A DNA stretch of 64,000 nucleotides from positions 229,020 through 293,019 of the forward strand of contig JBLWGC010000121.1 in the NCBI GenBank assembly GCA_048772705.1, given 5' to 3'. The DNA comes from Leidyana gryllorum EB-2025a (lineage: Eukaryota > Apicomplexa). The notes under the pieces are model-generated. The model was not told the DNA's origin. It worked only from the letters and a program-made list of their open reading frames with translations, and did no database searches. Shown here one piece after another: positions 9,966-21,950 of the stretch (its first letter is position 1; each line of letters begins with the position of its first letter). The position numbers and the translations under genes were made by a program.

Positions 9966-12900
9966 ATGATTTTTGGTTTGCTGCTGATCACCGGCAGCCT
10001 GGGGGTTGTGTGGGGACTCCCACTATCCTTCTCCTTGGAGCACAATTTCCCTACAGCTCGTCTTTCGGAGGTATATCAGGCCGTCAAAGCCTATGACGAA
10101 CACCAAACACTCCAAAATTGGCTAAATGATCCCGTTGATCACATCCCAAATGTCACCACCCTACGTGGTGCCGCTTATTCTTCACTATTGGAGAATAAAT
10201 GGTTCGCCGGCTCAGTAGCTTTCCAAAGCCAAGTTGCACTACACGAAGCAAATCTCATCAATATTTCCAATACCACCACCACTCTCCTCTATGACTGGAC
10301 TGCCAATACGCTATCAGTCGATGGTCGTCCACCATCGCCCATCAACTCAGAAGCGAATCTCACACACAAAATACAACAACTACACAACTCCACCGCCTAT
10401 CACACACTACGCCGTAGCGGCAGACAACATACCCTCGTAATCCGTCTGTGTCTACATACTCGAGATGACGTCCGTCAACTCATGTCGCATTTCAACAACG
10501 CTCACTCGACAACAACAGTCAGATTCATCCTCAATTGCGATCAACCAGCGCCAACAACGATCGATCCGGATCACAAACTCCTCGGATCATATGTCGCCAG
10601 CCTCACTCTCAAAGATCCCGAGTATCGCACCAGTAAGCCAAAACCCAATACAGCGAATCTGTCAGATCCCACTCAATAGTCAACGAGGCCGTCGCTTCAG
10701 AAAGCGAGTCGGGCTCCATGCCCGACGCACGCGCTGCCGCCGAGGGAGAGCTTGACGAATCTTCAATCGTTAACAATGCTAAGACTCTCCACGAAGACTT
10801 GACTCTTTTGCAACTCATCAAAGATCCCAACCATCTGGGCCAATTGGGAATCTCCACCCTGTGGTATATATATACCCAGCTCAAATATATCCAAACCGCT
10901 TCTGAGCCTCTGAGCTCCCAACCCGTCAACGACACCACAGGAATCACAGCTGAAGGCGTTATAGCAATACCGTCGTGTTTGCGCCACCTGCGAGATGATC
11001 ATTCCATAAACGTCGAGACTTCAAGCCTCTCCGAACTCAAGCTAGAATGCCTCTCTGACATTCTGACCAATCTCCCGACCCATCTGCCGAAGATCGCCGC
11101 ACGTAGAGGAGCGGCCAAGGACACACTCCGGAGAATAACACGGGCCAGCAGAATCATTCGCAACACTGTGGGCGGTCGTTGGAATGCCATCATGGTCAAC
11201 GATCAAGTCAAGACATTTGCGTCATCAAGTGCTCACAACTCCAAAGCTATGCATCTCGGCTACATAACGGATGCGATAGAACGACTGCTCCTCCCTGCCG
11301 CAGATGTCCTTGACTTGTTCACAAAGTAAGCAGCCCACCGAGCCATTTTTCCCACATCTTCAAATAGATCAGGCCTCACTTCTGAACATATGGATGTGAT
11401 AGTATCCGGTCGTTCTTTCAATGTCAGCCACGAGCTATTGCCCGACCTCAGCAGAACGCCAATTGGCCGGCTGGTCAAGAACAGTCAACGGCCCCTACGC
11501 GTAGGCAGTAAACGTGTTCGGTGAGAGACACACACATTGTGATTGTATACTTTCCTCGCCCACCAGGTGGGACTATCGACGGCAACCGATCCATTGCACG
11601 TTGCAGAGTCCCCGAGACCTCCCAGCCGTGGACGCTTGGGACGACTCGGAATTCATTCAAAGCTTACAGGACATACTGATGGGTTATCAAAAGGTTGTGC
11701 CTCTGGGCTTCAGACTGAACACGATCTACATAAATCTGCCACCATCACCAGAGGTTAGTGATTTCAGGCTTATAACCGCCCTTTTCCAATTCAATGACAT
11801 GGGCACTGAGCTTCGACTACTTCCCTGGGCGGAATGCGAACGAGATACCGTGCTGTGCCGTATCCTGTTCGGTCAGAGGGCAAAGGAAAGCAAGCAGAAA
11901 GCGACTCAACGCCGTTCCCACCTCAAAAATCTGATAGAGAAGCTGGCTTCTCTAGAGCCAAGCCACCTCCAATCGCTGAAAGACAAAGATGTTTCAGCCA
12001 TGTGGACTGAAATCGGTGGCGACAAGGCGATGATCAACGCCCATATGCCATCTATCAATCTTGAAATGCACTCTGCCTTGCCGCCTCGGAGTGTAGTTAT
12101 CAACGGACACATACTCGAGACCGCAGGAAGCAGTGTCGAACGACTTCGAGCCACAATTCAGGTTTTGCTTCAAGAAGCGCTACAGGAGTTGGGATTACTG
12201 CTCCTGAGTCAACTACACCGTCATGCTTTGCCCAACATACCTTCACATTACACGCGAGACCACGGCAATGTCGAAGCCGCTTTCACCCGTCAAAGTGATA
12301 TCAGAAGATTCCTCATCAAAGCAACGGAGGAAAAGCAATTGTTGTGGGTAACACCGCGAGAGCGCTCCATCTACCAGTGGGTGGGCGGTCAGAACGACAT
12401 GATCGAATGGCCGGGCGATACAGAGCTCTTCCCGACCATAGACGATTTCCACCTGCACTACAGCTCCAGTAGTGTCGCTCCTGAGCCTTTGTTCGCGTGG
12501 GACCATATCGAGCGCATGGAGGATGCAGACTCTGACATGCCGTCTGAACCAGTCGACTTTCAGTTGGTGGAAGCTGCCACCTTAGGTGCTGCACCGGTGG
12601 TCACAACCTTCCCCGCCGCCGGAGCCGGCGCTGCGGAGTCCGGATCGGCATTGTCACATCATGTAGTGATTGCTGTGCCCCGAGAGACTGCCGACGAAGG
12701 CGACATCGAACAGCTTGTCGCAATGTTGAAAAGAGGAGCGCAAGAGCACAGTCTGGGTGTGATTATCAAAGTCGTGCGTCTGGATGCTGATGGATGGATT
12801 GTTGACGGAGTAAGTGGCAAACGGAGTTATCGAACCCCGTGGAATGTCAAGGGGACTGTTTGGGTGGACGGTTTGGTTGCGAGTAATTTGACATGGCCGG

Positions 12901-15410
12901 AGATTGTGCAATCGATGAGAGATAGAATTCTGTGGAATCGTATAAGAGCTCTACTGGCAATCTCTGAAGGTCTGTACACTAATCATATGTTGGCGTGCGT
13001 TGAGGGGCTCCAGAAACACCACAAATGGATCGGATATTGTCCAGAGCTGATTAACGAGGTGACGCCAGCGGCGCCTCATCATCCTGAGCTTTTGGGTAAT
13101 CTTCTGCTCCAAACCATCAATCGGATGGGACTCTTGCGTAAGTGACAACTACTGCCTCCATCTTGTATGCTGATCGACAGAATCTGGGGAGTCCAAGGAA
13201 GAGGAAATGTCCACGACCCTCCGAGATCTGTTCGAAAAACCGGGCGCTGGTTCCCTCCGTATCAGAGCGCACAAGCCGCAGACGCTGGGGTCACAAGTGG
13301 TGATCAAAGCTCTGGTGGACCCCTTGTCCAGGTTCGGTCAGCAAATCATCCCGACGCTCGCCTACATGCACAAGCATTTCAATACTACTGTGGTTCTGAT
13401 CCTGAACCCCGGAGCTTCGTACAAAGAGCTTCCAGTAAACCGCTATGTGCGGGTCGTAGCAGCTCCTCCCAAGGTCATCCCCACAGACACGTCCAATTCT
13501 CTGACAGCCAATTGGAACAGTGTTCAGACAAATGAGACGTTGACCGCTGCCATTGAAACATATCCTCACTGGAGGATCAGGTGAGCTGATTGCTGAATTC
13601 CGTATACCATTTCGTGCCCGTAGGAGTCTTGAAAAAGAGCTTGACATGGATAACCTGCGCCAAGTTGCCTTGATGGATACCAAACCCACGACCGCTAAAT
13701 ACTTGTTGAATGGACTCTATATTGAGGGTATGTCGCAGAATAGGATCTTGGAGGGTCCGGATGTTGTCGTACGAGAAGACGGACAACGCGAAGGTTCAGT
13801 ATGGGAAACGCGTGTGCTGCCCGAAACAGCTGGTGGCAACCTGCTAGTCTTACGGCGCCAGGACACAGGCGAGGCCGTTGCTGACACCGTAACTCTGCGA
13901 AACTTCGGATACTTCCAGTTTCCGGTTGATCGTCCTGGACTCTTCTATGCCTCGATGGTCAACAGTGAAGACCGGCACACTACGTTGGATTTGACTCGAT
14001 ATGGGATGCCAACACCGACGGATCTTGGAGTGTTTCAACTGCAAGTCAACGGATCCCACTGGGCCACAACAATGTACAGTATGTCTACCTCAATCGATAA
14101 GATGTTGGATCGCACTCGTGTGTTACCCCTTAGGTGAACTGGAAGTGCAAGGGCTCGGGCCGGTATCATTAACATTAGATTTCTTGAGTGCCTCACAATC
14201 AATTTTAAACAACTATGGCACTCTGGCCAAGATGAAAAGCTGGGTTCGAAGTTTCTGGTCTAAAGATGGTGGAAACGTAGCGGATGGTGCCCTGCCCAAA
14301 GCGCCTGCTATCGCTGCCTATGAGACTGACCCTGATACTATTCATGTCTTCAGTCTGGCGTCTGGACACTTGTACGAGCGTCTGTTGCGCATAATGATGA
14401 CTTCTGTGAGGACGCACACGAAGAACAAGTTGGTGTTCTGGATCTTGGACAACTTTTTGTCTGCTCAGTTCAAGGATACCGTTAAACGCTTGGAGGAAGA
14501 GTGAGTTGTGTTTTGGGATTACAGTAAGAATATTGTGTACCCTTCAGATACGACAACTTTGAGGTTCGCTATGTGAGCTACAAGTGGCCGCCCTTTCTGC
14601 GCGTGCAGACCGAGAAGCAGCGCCAAATATGGGCATACAAGATACTGTTCTTGGATGTGCTCTTCCCCATTTCGGTTGATAGAGTCATTTACATCGACGC
14701 GGATCAGGTGCGTGGTTTGATGTGTGTCTGTTTCCAGTCCATGTGCGTCGTCCAGATCGTTCGGGCCGATGTTAAAGAGTTATGGGAGATGGATTTGGGC
14801 GGAGCTGTATACGGATTCACGCCGTTTTGCAACGATCGGGAAGAAACAGCGCCTTTCCGATTCTGGGAATCAGGATATTGGAGCAAACATTTGGAATTGG
14901 GGAAGTACAATTATCACATTTCAGCTCTGTTCGTGGTGGATTTGGCAAAGTTCCGAGAGAGACAGATTGGCAGCGACCTGCGGGCGGCCTATCAGTCTCT
15001 TTCAGCAGATCCTAATTCGTTGGCCAATTTGGATCAAGACTTGCCAAACTTTACCCAAAAGCAGATTCCTATTCATTCTCTGCCTCAGGTGAGTGATGAG
15101 GACGTCTTGTCGCAGAGCCTCTCCGATACCAATGGCAATAGGAATGGCTGTGGTGTGAGACGTGGTGCTCTGATCGGTCAAAGACAAAGGCAAAGACGAT
15201 TGATTTGTGTAACAATCCTTTAACGCATGAGCCCAAGTTGGTCCAGGCTCAACGAATAGTAGATGAGTGGATTACTTATGACAAGGTGAGACTCGAAGAG
15301 TGAGGGAGCACAACTTGAATATTGATTGCAATACGCAGAGAGTAGCAGAAATCCTCCAGAGGGACGGAAAAGACGATGCTGTGGAGCGGCCTGTGAGGGA
15401 GGAACTATAG
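9966..15410 (+). CDS. UGGT: UDP-glucose:glycoprotein glucosyltransferase (ER quality control)
   Basis: Eleven exons (9966-10632, 10701-11325, 11368-11520, 11567-13137, 13181-13580, 13624-14078, 14134-14500, 14548-14707, 14756-15088, 15142-15285, 15339-15410) give 1648 residues, slightly longer than the usual 1500-1550. The enzyme reglucosylates unfolded N-glycoproteins in the ER lumen so that calnexin or calreticulin can rebind them. A signal peptide starts at ATG 9966 ([10 protein letters not shown]); an upstream in-frame ATG at 9873 gives no better one. Folding-sensor motifs include VDPLSR and [10 protein letters not shown]. The GT24 catalytic domain has [40 protein letters not shown], the DAD metal-binding motif (about residues 1463-1465), YGFTPFC and [13 protein letters not shown] ANLDQDLPN. 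The last exon ends in REEL, the same ER-retrieval signal found on human UGGT1. Stop to the next gene's ATG is 35 nt. Confidence 0.97.
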
Positions 15411-15445
15411 AACAAACTTCTTTTGGGTCCCTAATTAGTACAGCG

Positions 15446-18400
15446 ATGACAACAGACAATACAGTTTGGGGCCAAGAGTCGGACTTTTGGACCTCTGACG
15501 ATGAGGTAGGCGAGGAACAGCAGGCATCTCCTCGCCAACAGACACCTCCTGCGGCTGAAGAGGAAATACCAGAGTGGCTGAAAGCCTTTGATGCGGAAAG
15601 AGCCACTTTTGACGACGTAGTTGGTGTGGCCGACGGATTTGGTAATGAGCCACCGAGCCAACGGATAATAGAGCCAAATATCACCGCTCCGCAAGCTGAG
15701 GGACGTTATATACGGAAAAAATGGGTTATTGAGGACAAACACGATGTATCGAACTTCAATGAGGTCCTACCCAAAGAAGACAGGGCTTTTCTTCACCCTT
15801 TTGAGCTCGATGACTTTCAGAAACGAGCGGTTCTGCACATTGAACGAGGAGAACACACTTTCGTCTGCGCTCACACAAGCGCTGGAAAGACGGTTGTTGC
15901 AGAATACGCCATCGCACTCGCTGCCAAGAACAATATGCGCGCGGTTTACACATCACCCATCAAGGCTCTGAGCAATCAAAAGTTTCGAGAATTCAGTCAG
16001 ATATTTCCAAGTGTCGGAATCATCACTGGGGATGTGTCGGTGAACACCAGAGCGCAGTGCTTGATCATGACCACAGAGATCTTGAGAAGTCTGCTCTATA
16101 GGGGCGACGCTCTGCTCGCCCAACTCTTTGTTGTCATATTTGATGAGGTCCATTATGTATCCGATCCGGATCGCGGAGTTGTGTGGGAGGAGACAATCAT
16201 AATGCTGCCGTCGACTGTCACGATGGTCATGTTGTCTGCCACCGTTCCCAACTACCTACAGTTTGCCGAGTGGATTGGCACCACCAAACAACGGGAAGTC
16301 TTCTGTATGAGTACTACATACCGGCCGACGCCCTTGAGGCACTATTTGTGGGCCAATAATCGAGCATATCTGCTCATGGACAATCGCAATCAATTCAATA
16401 CTGGGGTGAGTGATGCAAATGCAATCGTAGGGAGACACACGCACACGTGTGCCCGTAGGCTTATAACATGGTGTATTCGGATGCCCGCGCTGCACAAAAG
16501 GCAAAGGAACAGAGAGCGGCCGCTAAGGCCAAATCTAAAGCAAAAGCCAAAGCGCAAACCCGCATGGCTCCAAATCCAAAGTTCCAGAGTGCGGAGGCCA
16601 AATCGAAGACCGAGCGTCAAAAGCTTCAGGCCTTCTTGGAGTTCTTGCAATCTAACAACGGACTACCTGTCGTATGCTTCTGCTTCAGCCGTCGTCGTTG
16701 TCAGCAATTGGCGGAGCAACTGCCCAACATTATAAACGTTTCTGCTGACACAAAGTCAAAGATTCATGTGTTTGTGAAGGTGAGCGATTGATATTTGGGT
16801 TGATCACACTTTGACTCGTTTGTTTTGCAGCAAGCCTTGTCGGGACTGAACGCAGATGATCGTCAGTTGCCGCAAATTAAGATTGTAGAGTGTTTGGTTC
16901 AGAAGGGAATTGGTATTCACCACGGTGGACTTTTGCCGATAGTGAAAGAAATGGTGGAGATCCTGTTTAGTCGGGGACTAATTCAAGTTCTGTTTGCGAC
17001 CGAAACCTTCGCCATGGGTGTGAATATGCCGGCCCGATCGGTGTTGTTCACGGGTGTGAGGAAGCACGATGGACGTCAGCATCGGCCTCTGCTAGCGTCG
17101 GAGTATATCCAGATTGCGGGACGTGCGGGTCGTCGTGGGCTGGACGAGTGTGGGAATGTGTACATTCTATCTGCGGGCGACGAGCCTCCGTTGCAGAACG
17201 AGTTGCATTCAATGATGTTGTTCCGATCAACACCATTGTCATCTCGTTTCCGTCTGACGTTCAGTATGATACTGCAGCTGATATACCGGCGGGGTATGCG
17301 TCCGATAGATATGATTTCATCGTCGTTCAAAGAGAGCTCACGGGCTCAGCAACTGCCGATTCTTCGGCGGGATCTTCAACGGCGGCGGAAGGAGTTGGAG
17401 GATCTGCCTCCGGTCGACTGTATATTTGGAGAGAAGGCTCTGAAGGAATATGTGGATTTGGAGATGAAGTCGAGGTATCTCGGGAACAAATTACATTTGT
17501 CATTGATTAATTCGAGATACGCCTCTGAAGTGTTCTGTTCGGGAAGATTGGTTTTGGTTCACACATTGCCGTTCGTCCCTATTAGTTGTTACGGAATCAT
17601 CCTTCGGAGGGAGCGACAAGGCGAAGAAGCCACGACGAGTGCTCCTGGAGGCGGCACTGATAGTCCGCTGAAAGGAAACGTTACTCGACAGTTCTATCAG
17701 GGGAATGGGGGTGCGGCCGGTGGTCAGCAGGCTGAGGTCGTTGATGCATACTTCACACTGCTGATATTGGTCCCTCGCGGGTCGCAAGTGAGCTCCAAAG
17801 ACACTTTGGGCGAAGTGACAGCTTTGGAGGCGGAGACAAATCTGATTTTGTCCACCGCCACTCGCAGTGCTGCGAAAGTAGAGATCCAACATGTGGGCAG
17901 TCTGACTCACGATGCCGGCGCCACAGAGGAGGAGCTGCGGGCCGCCGACACAGAAGCGGCTCTGTCGGTTCGCGATGGCAATTATATCCCGTCGCGTCAG
18001 TTTGCTGTGGTGACGGGGGTACCACTGTCGTCCATCGGGTCTCTAATGACGGAGACTGTGCAGCTCCCGTCGGAGCACTGGGTGACCGAGGGAGGCGAGG
18101 AGGATAGTGTGGTCCCCTCAAAGAATACAAATGAGACAGATGCTAAGGAGGCGGAGAAGATTATGTGGTGGTCACGAGTGGCACAGTCGGTGGACGATCT
18201 GCTGGTCAGCACAAAGGGCAGTCTGAACGCTTTCACTATACCCAAGAAGATGAGACAGATTGAGATCGAACACGTCGTCGATGCGACTCAGTTGCGCGGG
18301 ATCACCACGCAGCTGATGAACCATCAGTGCCACTTGGACCCCCGCAGGGCCGACAACGTCCGCATAATGCTGCGCCGGCGACAACTGGAGAAGGACATAG

Positions 18401-19221
18401 AAGACATCGACTTCCAGATTTCTGATTCCAGTCTCGATTTAGTCCCCGAACTGTTGGCCAAAATCGATGTGCTCAAATCGAGACAATTCTTGGAACAGAA
18501 CGGGTCAATCGCGCTGAAGGTGAGGAACTGTGTGTCTGTGTGTGGTGGGGGGGGGGGTATATATGTGTGTGTGTGTCTGTGTGTCTGTGTAAAGAATCTT
18601 TGTTAGGGTCGTGCGGCGTGTGAGGTAATGGCGACGGACGAGATATCGCTGTTGGAGGCGGTGTTTGAGCACGTGTTACAGGATCGGTCCCCGGAGGTGA
18701 TAGCGGCGGCGGTGTCGGCTTACGTTTTCCCGGAGAACAACGAGGACGAAGACGTGATTTTCAGTGAGGAGGTTGAAGAGGTGAAGGAACGACTGACAGC
18801 AATTCACAATGCGATTGGCGAGGAGCTGTGTGGTAGAGGTGTCCGTCTGAACTGGGATGACTGGAATAAATTGTGCAACTTCAAGTTCGCACAGGTCGCT
18901 TGGCGGTGGGCCCGGGGAGAGCCATTCACTAAACTCGTTGAAAAGACCTCTTTACAAGAGGGAACGATTGTGAGAACCATCGTACGCCTGGACGAGCTCA
19001 TTCGGAAGGTGAGGAGCATCGACCTTTTCATTCTATGGGTATGGGTGTGTATGTGTCTCTCTTGCTTGCTATGGCGCTTATCCACTCATTTTCTCTTGTC
19101 TGTGCAGTTGAAGGGAGTGGCTCATCTCATCGGGAACCGCGAGTTGAAGGACGCCCTCACAAAGACTTCGGAGCTCATTCATAGAGACATTGTCTTTGCC
19201 TCCAGTCTCTACATTCAGTAG
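15446..19221 (+). CDS. SKI2: SKI2-type DExH RNA helicase (cytoplasmic exosome cofactor)
   Basis: Five exons (15446-16405, 16459-16779, 16831-18519, 18607-19008, 19108-19221) encode 1161 residues, near the usual 1250. SKI2 is the helicase of the SKI complex, feeding mRNA to the cytoplasmic exosome for 3'-5' decay. Walker A is AHTSAGKTVVAEYA (about residue 142), followed by TSPIKALSNQKF, the DEVH box in FDEVHYVSDPDRG, and MLSATVPN. The second RecA domain shows GIGIHHGGLLPI, FATETFAMGVNMPARSV and QIAGRAGRRGLDE. The C-terminal helical domain ends in ASSLYIQ, like the SLYLQ ending of the family. The choice of SKI2 over MTR4 rests on the N-terminal region and overall fit, and is fairly sure. The intron at 18520-18606 contains an 11-G run and a long TG tract. 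Confidence 0.93.
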
Positions 19222-19234
19222 CCAGCCAGCTGTC

Positions 19235-20145
19235 TCAGATGACGGCTTCCAGGTCAGTCGCGTAGCCGAGCCATTGCTTCATCAACGACATTGTGGGAAC
19301 CTCGTCTTTGGTCTGAAAAGGGAGGGATGGTCGATGGGGGGAGGGAGGAGAACCTACGTGGGTGGCGACGGTGGTGGCGTGGGCTTTTTGTAACGCCACC
19401 TGCATTCGGTGGCGTGTGGACTCCGCCAGAGGAGCAGCAAAGACACTGAAGCGCGGGTCGGGGAGCTGTTGCTGTAGGGCAATAAGAACCTGAAGGCCCC
19501 AGATCCAAAAGTTGTGGCCGACGTGGACTGACTTACGGGCAACGAATTCCCATCAACTATATGTGTTTCGAGTTTAAGCGGAAAGTTCAGTAACGCAGCG
19601 TCTTGAGGTGTGAGTTTGACTCCACAGAATGTGGTGGTCTCGCCGTGCTCCGTCTCCCCCTTGCCACAAATCCGCCGCAGCAGAATATGAAAGGCCTCCA
19701 AATCGTCGTTGGCCAGATATCGAGTGAGCATCAGAGCCACAATGAGCGCTTGACGCTCTGACAGCGCTTGTTGCTGAAGAGCGATGAGGAAATTGACAGC
19801 CTGCCAGGCAACTGGCCTCTGACTCACACGAAGAATCAAGGGATGCAGATATATGCTCTCGAGCTCAACAAACTCGCGAGCGAAAAGTTCCTCGTCGCGC
19901 TGGAGGAGAGCCACCATCACGCTGACCTCCAAAACACCCCGTACATATAGCAACTCATCCAAGACTTGAGTCATCTTTTGGTGGTTGGATAGGGATTGGG
20001 GCACAAAACAGCTAAGGGTGACAAACGACCGCTTGGCATCCTTAATGCGCTGTGTTATGGTGTTAAAGTCCTGACGCTTCTCAGCCGCCTGAAGTAACTC
20101 GTTCAACTCGTGCAGCCTTTGTGTAAGCGACCCGGCAGAAGACAT
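19235..20145 (-). CDS. RPN12: 26S proteasome regulatory subunit RPN12 (PSMD8)
   Basis: Three exons (20145-19537, 19489-19358, 19312-19235) give 272 residues, close to yeast Rpn12 at 274. The core YVRGVLEVSVMVALLQRDEE and ALMLTRYLANDDLEAFHILLRRI line up with the PCI-type helices of PSMD8 around ARDILEIGAQWSILRKD and [25 protein letters not shown]. The C-terminus, EVPTMSLMKQWLGYATDLEAVI, matches the conserved tail ending IEYARQLEMIV. Rpn12 is a lid subunit whose C-terminal helix helps couple lid assembly to the base. The gene converges on SKI2, and the two stop codons are 13 nt apart, so the 3' UTRs must overlap. Confidence 0.87.
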
Positions 20146-20478
20146 GATTGATAAATTTTGTTGGTTCAGTCAGCCCTTTGGCGTGAAGATACTATACGAA
20201 AATTCTCTCCCGGCCTCCACTGACTCGGACTGTCACTACTACGCATCTGATAACTAATCTGTTGGTTGCTCACAGACCGCTTGTGCCGCATATAGCATGC
20301 ATTACAGTACCGTCTGCCATCAATAAAACGCCATTGTGGCGTCACATTGCACTACAACGACATTGATTTACAGTAAAGAAAGACTTAAACGAACAGGTTA
20401 CGCACACAACCCGCTTCCACCCCGGTAATATGTGGTGGGGGAACGTTGGACACACGCGCACGAAAAGGATTACTCTGC
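20146..20478. other. Intergenic region upstream of RPN12
   Basis: About 330 bp between the RPN12 start and the stop of the next minus-strand gene. I see no gene in it. It presumably holds the RPN12 promoter and the 3' UTR of its neighbour. Confidence 0.5.
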
Positions 20479-21688
20479 TTACCCGGCAATGTGTGCAGCT
20501 ATGCTCACGACTGGCAACCGTCGCCTTTTGTGAGGCAATACGTCGACTTCTCTGCTCCTCACGCCATCTACTTGACCCTGTACCATTTGCTTGCCACTCG
20601 GTAGAAGTCCCGTTGGCGGCAAAAGCTGTTGGAGGTGAATCTGCGAATTGAGGACATGTGGAGCCAAGTATGTGGGGAATAGGCCGTGTATGCAATCTGG
20701 GTACTCGACAGACCAATGAACACGCAGATACGTATATATATATAATCAATTGAGGGTGTTGAAACGTGTGTGTACATGACGGGTGTCTCCGTGTGGCGCT
20801 GATCGACTGGTGTAAATCCGAGGAGGACGGACCGGAGATGGCATAGATTGCCGACTATGATGATCAGATGTGATGGGTTCTGCGCTTACCGGAAAGTCGA
20901 TACAGATCCGACTGTGCAGCGATCAAAGATGCTACTTCCTCGCCCCGTACCCCCATAACATTCAACCTCTCATGATCAGTCATTTCTGTTCGTGGGTTCC
21001 CAGCAATCTCAGAGGACAAGGCGGCTGCTTCCAGACTGGTTGAGAAGAGTTGGGTTGAGGAGTGGGTGACCGGCCAGGCATTAGATCCGCTGGCCTTGGT
21101 GGTTAGGCGCCACCGTAAGGATTCGAAGCGTTCCATAAAAGTGCAGGATTGGTCTGCCTGGCAGGCGAAAGTATTTCGAAGCTTGGACAGGGTCCATTTG
21201 ACACTTTCTGGTGAGTCGTCTGTTAGCAAGCCGGCGGTGCCCTGGTATAATTGGTCGAGGAGGGTCCTCTGGGCCTGCACATGTTCTTCTATCAAGCCGA
21301 TAATATCCGAAACTATCTTGTCACTTCCATTTTGTGTTTGTGTTGAATTAGGGGGTGTTGGTGGTGCTCGCAGAGGAGATATTTCTTCCTCTTCCCTTTT
21401 AACCTCATCTGTAACGGCGGCAACGTTGGATTCCTGTAATTGCTGCCGCCGTTGTCTGCGGGCATTCCGTCTGGTTCGTCTAGCGGGGAGGATCGCCAAT
21501 GGCTCGTTGTCGGAACTATCGGTGGTGGATCCACCTGAATGTTCGCTGGACTGTCGTGGAGGAGACGTGACTCTTCTCCTCTTGTATGTTGGAGGGACAT
21601 AATCTTCTTCCTCCTGGTCATCTTGGGTACGGCTTTGCGCACTATCACCTTCAGCTTCCGAATCCGCTGGGGAGGGCACAGATACCAT
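20479..21688 (-). CDS. Hypothetical nuclear-type protein, acidic/basic N-terminus; 3' exons uncertain
   Basis: The large first exon (21688 to about 20888) encodes some 265 residues: an acidic Ser/Glu/Asp start, then a basic RRTRRNARRQRRQQLQ stretch resembling a nuclear localisation signal, and a predicted helical region after residue 120. A GTAAGC donor follows LYRLSG. Downstream coding sequence is likely: one open stretch contains CIHGLFPTYLAPHVLNS and runs to a stop at 20479, but at least two introns are needed and I could not fix their borders. No family is recognised. The gene is divergent from the zinc-finger gene at 21951. Confidence 0.55.
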
Positions 21689-21950
21689 TACACAAATTTT
21701 GCAACGAGTCCCAATGTCGTTTCAGGCAGAGCGATATGTGTGTTCGCTCGAATAGCGTGTGTCCAGCGTGTGTCTAATATCCTGAACGACTGTGTTGGAC
21801 TTGTTTACTGATCAGATCTCCAACCCTAATTATTGACAACTCAACCCTTATAGTCGGATTGATCCATACAATCCAAGAACACCAAAAACACCTCCAATAC
21901 TTTCTGACCGATCTTTCTTTTGTGTCTTTCTTTTGTTTAGACACTAACCA
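21689..21950. promoter_or_regulatory. Divergent intergenic region (262 bp)
   Basis: Shared upstream region of the minus-strand nuclear-type gene (ATG 21688) and the plus-strand zinc-finger gene (ATG 21951). The stretch just before 21951 is T-rich (CTTTCTTTTGTTTAG), resembling a 3' splice site or a pyrimidine-rich start region. No defined promoter box was recognised. Confidence 0.4.
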
